Of a stretch of DNA of 64,000 nt, positions 51,571 through 59,703 are shown piece after piece. Both the position numbers and the translations under genes were made by a program. The number at the start of each line of letters is the position of its first letter. The first letter of the stretch is position 1. The notes beneath the pieces were generated by a model, which worked only from the letters and a program-made list of their open reading frames with translations, did no database searches and was not told the DNA's origin. Location of the stretch: NCBI GenBank assembly GCA_002421685.1, contig DISB01000010.1, positions 179,878 through 243,877 of the forward strand, written 5' to 3'. The stretch is from Bacteroidetes bacterium UBA6221 (GTDB lineage Bacteria > Bacteroidota > Bacteroidia > Chitinophagales > Chitinophagaceae).

Positions 51571-52308
51571 ATGAGCGAAAATAAAGACGAAAAACAAAGC
51601 CCCTTTAGGGGTTTGGGGTCAGACTTGGCGGCAGGCCTCACCCACCTCTTTTACCCCCGCCTCTGTGAGGGCTGCAGCAAACCCCTGTTGCAGGAGGAAG
51701 AAGTGCTATGCCTCAATTGCAGCATATATAATTTACCCCGCACTGCTTACCACCATATCCACGAAAACGAAACTTTCATGCGCTTTGCGGGTCGGGTAAA
51801 GGTGGAGAAAGCCACATCGCTGGCCTACTTTACCGCCGAAGGCCTGCTGCAACACCTGCTGCACAGGCTGAAATATGATAACGGGAAAGACATCGGCGAC
51901 TACCTGGGCAAACAACTAGGCTACGACCTGCAACAGGTAGGTTGGGCCACAGGCATAGACGCCATTGTACCTGTGCCGCTGCATCCTAAGAAGGAAGCCA
52001 TACGCGGTTTCAACCAGGCAACAATTATAGCGGAAGGTATGAGTGAAGTGCTGGATATGCCTGTGTATGCTAATGCGGTGAAACGCACCCGCTTTACCGA
52101 AACCCAGACACAGAAAACCCGCGAAGAAAGGATGGAAAACATGCAGGGCGCTTTTGGGGTGACGGACACAGCAACAATCAGCGGCAAACACATATTGCTT
52201 ATTGATGATGTGTTAACCACGGGCGCTACTTTAGAGGCTTGTGCTTTGTCTTTACTGGCTGTTGAGGGGGTAAAACTCAGTATTGCCACCATTGGTATTG
52301 CAGTGTAA
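51571..52308 (+). CDS. comF: ComF-family phosphoribosyltransferase-like protein
   Basis: The 245-residue protein has the ComF layout: an N-terminal four-Cys zinc site (LCEGCSKPL, LCLNCS), a middle part with LLHRLKYDNGKDIGDYLG, then a phosphoribosyltransferase-type domain with VPVPLHPKKEAIRGFNQA and the PRPP-loop-like LLIDDVLTTGATLEA. ComF/GntX proteins are needed for uptake or use of transforming DNA in some bacteria. The gene begins one base after radA, so the two recombination-related genes are co-transcribed. Confidence 0.92.
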   Translation: MSENKDEKQSPFRGLGSDLAAGLTHLFYPRLCEGCSKPLLQEEEVLCLNCSIYNLPRTAYHHIHENETFMRFAGRVKVEKATSLAYFTAEGLLQHLLHRLKYDNGKDIGDYLGKQLGYDLQQVGWATGIDAIVPVPLHPKKEAIRGFNQATIIAEGMSEVLDMPVYANAVKRTRFTETQTQKTREERMENMQGAFGVTDTATISGKHILLIDDVLTTGATLEACALSLLAVEGVKLSIATIGIAV

Positions 52309-52452
52309 TGAATAATTATTATTTTCAATTCTACGTATCTTATTGCATTTTAGCAGTAATAAAACTAATTTAAAGGCAAATTTTTAAGGCCATACCATAG
52401 TGGTATGACAATGGCGTAATTGCCGGCTAAAAATCAATACAAAAAACACTTT

Positions 52453-53691
52453 ATGAAGAAACGTTTTCTGCTCATCGGTTCATTGCTGTGCTCATCAATG
52501 GCATTTGGCCAGGCATACCAGTTGAATATGCAGGGTATGAGGCAACTGGCAATGGGCGGTTCGGGCGCGGCCATTCCCTGGGATGCATCTGCTATTTTTT
52601 ACAACCCCGGCGCGTTGTCAGCTATGGAAAATCCGCAGGTATATGCCAGTATGAACGCTATTATGCCGCGCACACGCTATATTTCAGCGCCTACAGGCAC
52701 AGCTATGCTGGATGCGAAAGAGCAGACTTTTACACCTTACAATGTTTATTTCGCCACGCCGGTTGGCTATAAAACAAGGTTTACCGCGGGTTTTGGTATA
52801 TATACACCTTTCGGCACAGGCATTAGTTGGGACGACAACTGGACGGGCCGCTACCTGGTGCAGGAAATGCGCTTGAATACAACCTTCTTCCAGCCCACAC
52901 TGGCTTTCCAGGTCACGGATGAAATATCTGTAGGCGCCGGGTTCGTATATGGCATCGGCAATTTTGAATACCGCAACGCTATGCCGCTGCTGGACGTCAA
53001 CGGCAACGAGGCCAGCCGCGAACTGACAGGACGCGCTACGGGTGTAGGCTTCAACCTGGGCCTGCATGTAAAGCCAACCGAGAACGTACATTTCGGCATT
53101 ACCTACCGCTCGCAGGTGAATATGAAGATAAGGCGCGGTTATGCAAGGTTCAGTGATATACCTGGTACAGTAAGCAGTTCTTACCTCAATACAGGTTTCG
53201 AGTCCACACTGCCGATGCCACAGGTGCTCACAGCCGGATTCGGTTGGGACATCAACGAGTGGGTGACGCTGCAACTGGAAGCCAACTACACAGGCTGGGG
53301 CGCTTACGACAGCCTTCGGTTCGATTTCCAGAACAATACCGATTTGCTGCAGGATGAAGCCTCAGCACGCAGGTACAGGAATTCCATCACGTTGCGCGCA
53401 GGTACTAAGATCAATTTCCGCAATGAGCGCTGGTCGGTAATGCTGGGTACAGCATATATACCTTCACCCGTTCGCGAAGGGTACCTGAACCCCGAATTGC
53501 CCGACGCGGTACACTTCCTGGCTACAGGTGGCCTGTCCTGGAAGTTATCTAAGCGCATTAGTGTTATCGGCGCATTGGAATACAGGTTTTATGAAGTGCG
53601 TACAGGCCTGAGCACAGAACACGGGTTCAAAGGAAAATACCATACTAAATGGCTGAACCCCGGCCTGGCCCTTACTTACGATTTCAACTAA
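52453..53691 (+). CDS. Outer membrane protein of the FadL/OmpP1/TodX family
   Basis: The ATG at 52453 begins the signal peptide MKKRFLLIGSLLCSSMAFG. The mature protein starts QAYQLNMQGMRQLAMGGSGAA and IFYNPGALSAM, the hatch region of FadL-type channels (NPA-like NPG), and continues with regular amphipathic strands ending in YDFN, as expected of a beta-barrel. FadL relatives take up long-chain fatty acids or hydrocarbons. The next gene, 27 bases on, is an SGNH-type lipoprotein, so a linked lipid-handling role is likely. Length 412 is normal. Confidence 0.9.
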   Translation: MKKRFLLIGSLLCSSMAFGQAYQLNMQGMRQLAMGGSGAAIPWDASAIFYNPGALSAMENPQVYASMNAIMPRTRYISAPTGTAMLDAKEQTFTPYNVYFATPVGYKTRFTAGFGIYTPFGTGISWDDNWTGRYLVQEMRLNTTFFQPTLAFQVTDEISVGAGFVYGIGNFEYRNAMPLLDVNGNEASRELTGRATGVGFNLGLHVKPTENVHFGITYRSQVNMKIRRGYARFSDIPGTVSSSYLNTGFESTLPMPQVLTAGFGWDINEWVTLQLEANYTGWGAYDSLRFDFQNNTDLLQDEASARRYRNSITLRAGTKINFRNERWSVMLGTAYIPSPVREGYLNPELPDAVHFLATGGLSWKLSKRISVIGALEYRFYEVRTGLSTEHGFKGKYHTKWLNPGLALTYDFN

Positions 53692-53718
53692 AAAACGTCA
53701 AAAAAGAAAAGAACTGAA

Positions 53719-55032
53719 ATGAAGAAGTTATATATACTTGGTGCAATGCTTTGCGGGTTGTCGGCCTGCAAACCGAATATCGAGCCTAAAGCGCCCGAAA
53801 GAGGCGACGCCGATTTTTCACGTTACCTGGCAGTAGGCAGTTCTCATACAGCGGGCATTATGGACCGCGCCCTATATAGGGAAGGGCAGGGAAATTCCTA
53901 TCCTTATATGCTGGCACAGCAGTTTCGCACGGTAGGCGGCGGCGACTTCAAACAACCCTGGGTGAGCGGCAACCACGGCTGGCCCGTGGGCAAGTTCATG
54001 CTCGACCATGTGCAGGGCCGCTGCGACACGTTGCCTTACCTGGCCGTAGTGCCTTTCAGGGGTGCGCTGGATACAACCGGTACATATCTGAACATATACA
54101 GCACCGGTCCCTTCGGCAACATGGGCATACCCGAAACGAAAGTTACCGATTACCTTACGACGGGTTTTGCACTCAGCAATAAATTTGCAAACAGGATGTT
54201 CGACAAGCCCACTACAGCTAGGCCTGTGGATGAACTATTGAACACGGAACATACATTCTTTACCGTATGGCTGGGCGTGGAAGATGTGCTGAACTATGCT
54301 GCCGCAGGCGGCGAAACGGCGCCTTCTGCCACCAACAGGAACCTCATTACCGCACCGGGAGCATTCCATACGGCATACGACAGCGTGATGAGCACAGTGA
54401 CGCGCAACGGGGCTAAAGGCACAATACTTACTATACCCGATGTGTTGCAGATGCCTTACTTCAGGGCGATACCCGCCAAAGGCATGGAACTGGATATGAG
54501 GGACGCAAACAGGCTGAACCTTAAGTACAATAGTACGCAGGTACATTTTGATGTTGGCATGAACTATTTCGTAATTGAGGATGCAACCGCCCCCAATGGC
54601 TACAGGCAGTTGAGAGAGGGCGAACTGGTGAGGATGGACGTGCCGCAGGATTCTATCCGCTGCGCCGGCTGGGGCTGGGAAGTGCCTATGCCCGGCACCT
54701 GGGTGCTTACCGCTGACGAAATACAGCTCATCCGTGGCGCTGTCAACAGCTATAATAATACCGTACTGCTGATGGGTAAAAACTACAACATCCCCGTTTC
54801 AGATGTGCGTTATTACCTGCAGACCGTGTTCGAGAATGGTGCGCAGTACAATGGCGCTAATTACACTGCTGAGTTGATCAAAGGCGGGTTCTTCTCGCTC
54901 GACGGCAGGCATTTTACAGGCCGTGGCAATGCGCTCGTAGCCAACAGCATTATTCACACCATAAACGAGCACTACGGTTCATCTATCCCCCTGGTAGATG
55001 TCAACAATTTTTCAGGTGTGAAACTGCCTTAA
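53719..55032 (+). CDS. SGNH/GDSL-hydrolase-like lipoprotein
   Basis: The 437-residue protein has a lipoprotein signal (MKKLYILGAMLCGLSAC, Cys17). The block I-like motif is LAVGSSHTAGIMD and the final block reads FSLDGRHFTGRGNALVAN, with the D-x-x-H pair of SGNH esterases; GVEDVLNYA holds the place of block III. These features suggest an esterase fold at the outer membrane; the Ser, Asp and His are present, but the central Gly and Asn blocks are divergent. It pairs with a FadL-type channel upstream, which points to lipid ester substrates. A terminator ends the unit. Confidence 0.8.
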   Translation: MKKLYILGAMLCGLSACKPNIEPKAPERGDADFSRYLAVGSSHTAGIMDRALYREGQGNSYPYMLAQQFRTVGGGDFKQPWVSGNHGWPVGKFMLDHVQGRCDTLPYLAVVPFRGALDTTGTYLNIYSTGPFGNMGIPETKVTDYLTTGFALSNKFANRMFDKPTTARPVDELLNTEHTFFTVWLGVEDVLNYAAAGGETAPSATNRNLITAPGAFHTAYDSVMSTVTRNGAKGTILTIPDVLQMPYFRAIPAKGMELDMRDANRLNLKYNSTQVHFDVGMNYFVIEDATAPNGYRQLREGELVRMDVPQDSIRCAGWGWEVPMPGTWVLTADEIQLIRGAVNSYNNTVLLMGKNYNIPVSDVRYYLQTVFENGAQYNGANYTAELIKGGFFSLDGRHFTGRGNALVANSIIHTINEHYGSSIPLVDVNNFSGVKLP

Positions 55033-55060
55033 AAAATTTAAATAGATAAGAATATAAGTT

Positions 55061-55086
55061 AAGCCCCGCTATCGTGCGGGGTTTTT
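55061..55086. terminator. Intrinsic terminator between convergent genes
   Basis: AAGCCCCGC (55061-55069) pairs with GCGGGGTT (55076-55083) around TATCGT, followed by more T. It also serves the minus-strand LRR gene. Confidence 0.88.
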
Positions 55087-55937
55087 CAGTTTTGGGTGGG
55101 GCGGTACATATTGCCTTCACGCCCTACCACTATTATCTGCTGCCGCCACATAAAGCGGGGGTTCTGGTAAAAAGGTACGGTGCGTTCATCTATATACACA
55201 TGCTCCAGCGACCATATGTCTGAGAATGCATTAGGCAGCCGCATCACACCGCTGCGCACCGCGTCCAGTTCCTGCAGGTTTTGCAGTTTCGCTACCGACT
55301 CGGGTATCGAGCGCAGCAGGTTGCGGTTGATGTACAGGAACCGGAGCTTAGACAGGTTGCCGATGTTTTCGGGCAACGCTTCCAGGTAGTTATTACCCAG
55401 GTCCAGCACCTCCAGTTTTTTCAGTTGCGTTATTTCGCCTGGTAGATGTTTGAAGCGGTTGGTATTCAGCCTCAGCGCTGTCAGTTTTTGCAGGTTGCCT
55501 ACCTGTGGCGGAAGTATTTCCAGTTCATTGCCTGCCAGGCTCAACGCCTTCAGGTTCACCAACTGTCCTATGCAGGCGGGCACTTCTTTTATGCCGTTAT
55601 ATCCCAGGCTCAGTTCTTCCAGTTGCGTCATCCCGCACAGCGCTTCCGGAAATTCGCCCAGCTTGTTACGGTACAGCTCCAGCACTTTCAGTTTTTTGCA
55701 GCGGTACAGGGAGGGGGGCAATTTCGTTACCGCGTTATTGTTCAGGTTCAGTTCCTCCAGTTTGGGAAACTGGTCCAGGATATCGGGAATAGTGTCTAAG
55801 CTTTCAAAAGTTATCTTGATACGGCGCACCTCGTTTTTATTGGCCAGCGCCTCCGCCCAGCTGCGATAGTTGCCGGTCTCCTTGGCCTGCAACTGCGCTG
55901 TAGCAAAAAAGAGTAGTATCGCGAAAAAGCTTTTCAT
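55086..55937 (-). CDS. Exported leucine-rich repeat protein
   Basis: The ATG at 55937 starts the signal peptide MKSFFAILLFFATAQLQA; the frame is open 15 codons further up but that would precede it. After about 40 residues there are eight LRRs of 23 residues each with the pattern L-x-x-L-x-L-x-x-N-x-L-x-x-L/I-P-x-x-I/L (for example KLEVLDLGNNYLEALPENIG). The last copy is degenerate. The C-terminal cap carries RFMWRQQIIVVGREG. Such repeats bind proteins; the partner is unknown. It would be in the periplasm or on the outer face. No enzyme domain is attached. Confidence 0.85.
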   Translation of the reverse strand: MKSFFAILLFFATAQLQAKETGNYRSWAEALANKNEVRRIKITFESLDTIPDILDQFPKLEELNLNNNAVTKLPPSLYRCKKLKVLELYRNKLGEFPEALCGMTQLEELSLGYNGIKEVPACIGQLVNLKALSLAGNELEILPPQVGNLQKLTALRLNTNRFKHLPGEITQLKKLEVLDLGNNYLEALPENIGNLSKLRFLYINRNLLRSIPESVAKLQNLQELDAVRSGVMRLPNAFSDIWSLEHVYIDERTVPFYQNPRFMWRQQIIVVGREGNMYRPTQN

Positions 55938-56065
55938 AGCCCGTATAGCTATTCTAAAGTTAAGGATAATATTAAATAACAATTCCTCTCTTTCAGGAAC
56001 TAATGCTCTAAAAACAGGAAGGAAGCATGCTGCGTTTTACTTTCTACTATTTAGTTTATACTTTT

Positions 56066-56073
56066 TACTTTTG
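56066..56073 (+). promoter_or_regulatory. Promoter -7 element TACTTTTG directly before a start codon
   Basis: TACTTTTG matches TAnnTTTG and ends four bases before the ATG at 56078. If used, the mRNA would have almost no leader. Confidence 0.45.
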
Positions 56074-56077
56074 AAAA

Positions 56078-56674
56078 ATGTTCTATTCATTCAAAAGATT
56101 TATACCGGTGGTGCACCCTACGGCTTATGTACACCCGCAGGCGGTGGTGACGGGCAATGTGGTGATAGGCAAAGATGTATATATAGGCCCCGGCGCTGCC
56201 CTGCGTGGCGACTGGGGCGGCATCGTGATAGAAGACGGCTGCAATGTGCAGGAGAACTGCACGATACATATGTTTCCGGGTGTGACAGTGGTGCTGAAGG
56301 AGAACGCGCATATTGGTCATGGGGCCATCATTCATGGCGCTACCATTGGCCGCAATGTGCTGGTGGGTATGAACAGTGTTATCATGGACGAGGTGGAAGT
56401 AGGCGATGAATGTATCATAGGCGCCTTGTCGTTTGTAGCGGCTAATACTAAGATACCTGCACGCTCGCTGGTGGTGGGCAATCCTGCCAAGGTGATAAAA
56501 GAAGTGAGTGATGATATGATAGCCTGGAAGACCAAGGGCACGCAACTGTACCAGACGCTACCAAAGGATATGGATGATACAGCCACGCCCTGCGAACCAC
56601 TGAGCGAAATGCCGGCAGACAGGCCCACGCAGGAGTCGCTATATGATACATGGAATAAGATAAAGAACGGGTAA
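56078..56674 (+). CDS. Gamma-carbonic-anhydrase-like hexapeptide repeat protein (PaaY/CaiE type)
   Basis: The 198-residue protein is a left-handed beta-helix trimer former: YVHPQAVVTGNVVIGKDVYIGPGAALRGD (in pieces), VQENCTIHMFPG, HIGHGAIIHGATIGRNVLVGM and the C-terminal helix region VGNPAKVIKE. The likely metal ligands are the His in IHMFPG and those in HIGHGAIIHG. PaaY relatives act as thioesterases or carbonic anhydrases. The start fits the family N-terminus (FYSFKRFIPVVHP). It has its own terminator. The ACT-free acidic C-terminal tail is not informative. Confidence 0.9.
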   Translation: MFYSFKRFIPVVHPTAYVHPQAVVTGNVVIGKDVYIGPGAALRGDWGGIVIEDGCNVQENCTIHMFPGVTVVLKENAHIGHGAIIHGATIGRNVLVGMNSVIMDEVEVGDECIIGALSFVAANTKIPARSLVVGNPAKVIKEVSDDMIAWKTKGTQLYQTLPKDMDDTATPCEPLSEMPADRPTQESLYDTWNKIKNG

Positions 56675-56677
56675 AAC

Positions 56678-56705
56678 AAAAGGCGGTGCATAAACACCGC
56701 CTTTT
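56678..56705. terminator. Bidirectional intrinsic terminator
   Basis: AAAAGGCGGTG (56678-56688) and CACCGCCTTTT (56695-56705) form a perfect 11-base stem around CATAAA, between the hexapeptide protein gene and the minus-strand small protein gene. Confidence 0.9.
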
Positions 56706-56729
56706 GCAATACTGTAGTTATATTGAAGA

Positions 56730-56909
56730 TTAAGCTTTTTTCTCGTCAGCTTTTTTCTCGCCTTTGTCACAGTCTTTTTTCTCGCCTTTTTTGCAGCACT
56801 CTTTCTTAGCGCCTTTCTTGCAGCAGGCTTTCTTGCCTTTGTCGCCATCGCATGCGAAAGTGGCACCGGCAAACAACAGGGCCATCATTACTAATGATAA
56901 TTTTTTCAT
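56730..56909 (-). CDS. Small exported Cys/Lys-rich protein (59 residues)
   Basis: On the minus strand an ATG at 56909 opens 59 codons ending at TAA (56730-56732). The N-terminus MKKLSLVMMALLFAGATFAC is a good signal peptide; Cys20 could be the first mature residue or a lipid site. The rest is built of short repeats around KKG and CCKKG: cysteines lie at 20, 29, 30, 38, 39 and 47, and the tail is KGEKKADEKKA. Almost all other residues are Lys, Glu, Asp or Gly. Paired cysteines suggest metal binding or disulfides in the periplasm; the family is not known to me. It ends 25 bases before a bidirectional terminator. Confidence 0.72.
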   Translation of the reverse strand: MKKLSLVMMALLFAGATFACDGDKGKKACCKKGAKKECCKKGEKKDCDKGEKKADEKKA

Positions 56910-57025
56910 TGCTTCTTTATTTTTAGTGATTAATATTTATGCAATATGAGTAACAAACTTAAGAGATTTCGGTGAAATGAACACATATAAGGGTCATGTT
57001 ACCGGAATTTTAACATTTAGCGGCC

Positions 57026-57682
57026 TTACCATTCGGCCAGCACCGTCACCCCTCCCTGGGTAATTTCGCCAATCTTTACATCTACCTTAGTGCCCACCGG
57101 CAGGAAGACATCCACCCGCGAGCCGAAACGGATAAAGCCGAATTCTTCTGTCTGCAGCACCTTGTCGCCCTCCGCTACATAATAGGCTATGCGCCGGGCC
57201 AGCGCGCCGGCTATCTGGCGTACCAGTATCTCCTTGTTGCCGTTGGCTATCACATAAGAAGTACGCTCGTTAAGTGTGGAAGATTTCGGATGCCAGGCTA
57301 CCAGGTACTTGCCGGGATGGTATTTGAAATACTTCACCGTTCCGCTGATGGGGTTCAGATTCTGGTGTACGTTCAGCGGCGACATAAATATGGATACCTG
57401 CAGGCGTTTGTCTTTAAAGTATTCGGGCTCGTACACTTCTTCTATCATTACCACTTTGCCATCGGCCGGGGCTACTACCAGGTTGTCGCCCGTGGTATGC
57501 ACGCGTGCGGGAATGCGGAAGAACCACAATACCCAAAACCACAGCAGGAAGAAGATGAACACGATAAAATAGTGCAGCCAGGGTATGCTGCTACCCAGGA
57601 ACCTGTTGCTGGCATACCATACGGCTATCCACAATACCGTGGCAATGATGATGAAGATATATCCTTCGCGATGAATTGACAT
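57026..57682 (-). CDS. psd: Phosphatidylserine decarboxylase proenzyme
   Basis: Psd makes phosphatidylethanolamine from phosphatidylserine at the membrane. The 218-residue short form has two N-terminal membrane helices (about 8-25 and 34-55), VVAPADGKVV, FMSPLNVHQN and the self-cleavage site in IRFGSRVDVFLP, where G187-S188 is split to make the pyruvoyl group on the alpha chain. It lies 15 bases downstream of cdsA, in an operon with it and a CPBP protease-like gene. Confidence 0.94.
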   Translation of the reverse strand: MSIHREGYIFIIIATVLWIAVWYASNRFLGSSIPWLHYFIVFIFFLLWFWVLWFFRIPARVHTTGDNLVVAPADGKVVMIEEVYEPEYFKDKRLQVSIFMSPLNVHQNLNPISGTVKYFKYHPGKYLVAWHPKSSTLNERTSYVIANGNKEILVRQIAGALARRIAYYVAEGDKVLQTEEFGFIRFGSRVDVFLPVGTKVDVKIGEITQGGVTVLAEW

Positions 57683-57697
57683 ATGGGCAAAATTATT

Positions 57698-58531
57698 CTA
57701 AAAAATGGTCAATGGCAGATAATGCATGAATATATATGCGTAAACAAACGCAAATGGCGTAGCTACCAGCAGGGAGTCGAAACGGTCTAATGCGCCACCA
57801 TGGCCGGGCATCATTGCGCCCGAATCTTTAACATCGGCCAGCCGTTTCAGTTTAGACTCGAACAGGTCTCCCGCCGTACCTGCTACAGATGCGCAAAGGG
57901 CCAGCGCCATCCAGTCCTGCATACTGTAGTAGGGGCTGTAATATCCCCATATGGCTGCACCGCCCAGCGTGAGCACAGCCCCGCCTATGGTGCCCTCCCA
58001 TGTCTTTTTGGGCGATATGGGCGAGAAGGGTGTCTTGCCTATGAATGAACCTACTATATAGGCCATGGTATCATTCATCCACAGCATCAGTACCAATGAT
58101 AAGGGCAGTACGATTGATTGCATCCGCAGGCTGTACAGCAGTATCATGGGCAGCACGATATATGCCATGCCCGCCAGCGATTGTATGCCTGCCTGCAGTG
58201 CGGTTTTCTTATGCAATGTTGTCAGCAGCAGTATCAGTACCGGTACGAACATGAGCAACTGCGAAAAGCGTACGCCGTTCAGCAACGGTGTTTCCAGCAG
58301 CAGCCAGAGCAGGCTGATGAGTTGTACTGTGATGGGTAACCACGATGGCCAATATACCTCGGGGGTGATCTTTTTTACTAAGGCAAAATATTCCCGCAGG
58401 CAAAGCACCTGTACCAGGCTGATGAGCGCAATAAAGGCATATTCATGCCACAGCAGTCCCGCCATCATGATGATGGAGAAAACGATTGCGCTACCTAGTC
58501 GCTTGAAGAATGTAGGCCAGTTCATTGCCAT
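57698..58531 (-). CDS. cdsA: Phosphatidate cytidylyltransferase
   Basis: CdsA makes CDP-diacylglycerol from CTP and phosphatidic acid, the branch point for all major phospholipids. The 277-residue protein has about eight membrane helices and the family signature near the C-terminus: SKLKRLADVKDSGAMMPGHGG followed by ALDRFDS (read in pieces). FSPISPKKTWEG is a further mark. The first ATG is used; another ATG two codons later is possible. It starts two bases after the CPBP gene and precedes psd, an operon that joins two steps of one lipid pathway. Confidence 0.95.
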   Translation of the reverse strand: MAMNWPTFFKRLGSAIVFSIIMMAGLLWHEYAFIALISLVQVLCLREYFALVKKITPEVYWPSWLPITVQLISLLWLLLETPLLNGVRFSQLLMFVPVLILLLTTLHKKTALQAGIQSLAGMAYIVLPMILLYSLRMQSIVLPLSLVLMLWMNDTMAYIVGSFIGKTPFSPISPKKTWEGTIGGAVLTLGGAAIWGYYSPYYSMQDWMALALCASVAGTAGDLFESKLKRLADVKDSGAMMPGHGGALDRFDSLLVATPFAFVYAYIFMHYLPLTIF

Positions 58532-58533
58532 AA

Positions 58534-59496
58534 CTACAACAAATTGTTTTTATCCTGTTCTTTTTGCTGCAACTCTTCCGGTGTAAAATCGTTGGTCCAG
58601 CCCCTGGACAGGGGCGTTCTTACTTTCCACAGCCAGTAAAACGATGCTATGAATACAGTCACACCTCCCAGGAACAATCCCCAGGGCACATCATTGCTAT
58701 TCATCATCTTTACCAGTTCTGCATTATCCCTGCCCAGGTATATAATAGCCCCCTGCGAGCCGTTGACTATAGCATGGGCAAATATGCTCATTACCAGCGA
58801 ACCGGTTAGGTAATAAATATATGCCAGCAATACACCTGATATGATGAGAGAAGGGGTACCTACTACATTACCATGCAAAATGGCAAACAGTACAGCCGTA
58901 AGCATAATGGGCCAGAAGATACTGCCTACCATCTTTTTAGCAGCAAACCGCAGCATAACTCCCCTGAACATCAGCTCTTCTCCTATGGGTGCTATTATGG
59001 CTATTGTTATCATGGTGGTGATGAATTCTGCGGGTGTCGTTATATTCAGCAGCGCTTTTTGCTGCGCTGCGAATTTGACTTTGCTGGCTTCAAGCCCTTC
59101 CGACAGGGGAATCATATCAAACAACCCCGCTATGCCTGATACGGTGGGGATAGCAGCGGCAGCAAGTACTGCTACTATTACCCAATGTATGCCGCGTTGT
59201 GGCCGGCGCAGGCCTATGTATTGCAATGGCCTGGGGTGTGCAGCGTAGGCAAACAGGGCTGAAGGGACAAGGAACATGCCCAATTGCGTAACCGCCATAT
59301 AGACCAACATTCCTATACGTACTGATGGCGGACTGTCGATGGAAAATGCCTGTATGTCTCTTGGCTTTATCCCCGTCAGCGCCGGTAGCATGAATATTGT
59401 TATGATGGTGAAAAATGAAAGGCAAATGAATACCAGTAACACAAACTGAATCAACTGAAAAAACCAGGGGTATTCTCTCCAGTACTTGTTAAACAT
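58534..59496 (-). CDS. CPBP-family intramembrane glutamic endopeptidase
   Basis: The 320-residue protein has about eight membrane helices and the CAAX/CPBP protease motifs: EELMFRGVMLRF (E-E-x3-R), FAILHGNVVG and HAIVNGSQG. Rce1-type relatives cleave prenylated proteins; bacterial members often mature peptides or regulate membrane proteins, and the target here is unknown. It is the first gene of the cdsA-psd operon, with a two-base gap. A promoter element lies 16 bases upstream. The C-terminus is glutamine/lysine-rich (ELQQKEQDKNNLL). Confidence 0.9.
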   Translation of the reverse strand: MFNKYWREYPWFFQLIQFVLLVFICLSFFTIITIFMLPALTGIKPRDIQAFSIDSPPSVRIGMLVYMAVTQLGMFLVPSALFAYAAHPRPLQYIGLRRPQRGIHWVIVAVLAAAAIPTVSGIAGLFDMIPLSEGLEASKVKFAAQQKALLNITTPAEFITTMITIAIIAPIGEELMFRGVMLRFAAKKMVGSIFWPIMLTAVLFAILHGNVVGTPSLIISGVLLAYIYYLTGSLVMSIFAHAIVNGSQGAIIYLGRDNAELVKMMNSNDVPWGLFLGGVTVFIASFYWLWKVRTPLSRGWTNDFTPEELQQKEQDKNNLL

Positions 59497-59512
59497 AAAT
59501 AAATATTACCCG

Positions 59513-59520
59513 CAAAGGTA
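59513..59520 (-). promoter_or_regulatory. CPBP-cdsA-psd promoter, -7 element TACCTTTG
   Basis: The minus strand reads TACCTTTG, 16 bases before the CPBP ATG. Confidence 0.5.
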
Positions 59521-59671
59521 ATGGTGTAATGTCACTTTGGCCTGATTATTGAAAGATATGTTCAGGATTTCACTCTTCGCCTGTAAAGCGTATTGCACTG
59601 TAATTCATGAAGATGCAACTGAATAACGATTTTAATGTTAGATAAACACTGCATATCATCGGCTTTTTCAG

Positions 59672-59679
59672 TATTTTTG
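59672..59679 (+). promoter_or_regulatory. dxs promoter, -7 element TATTTTTG
   Basis: TATTTTTG matches TAnnTTTG, 24 bases before the dxs ATG. Confidence 0.5.
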
Positions 59680-59703
59680 AACGTTTTTTGCCAAGCACCG
59701 TAA

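Noticed and set aside
55870..56409. 179-codon plus-strand frame
   Set aside because: It overlaps the hexapeptide protein gene in another frame; the conserved protein is the one starting at 56078.
56639..56872. 77-codon basic minus-strand frame
   Set aside because: It overlaps the 59-residue Cys/Lys-rich gene in another frame and lacks a signal peptide; the histone-like look comes from the repeated DNA.
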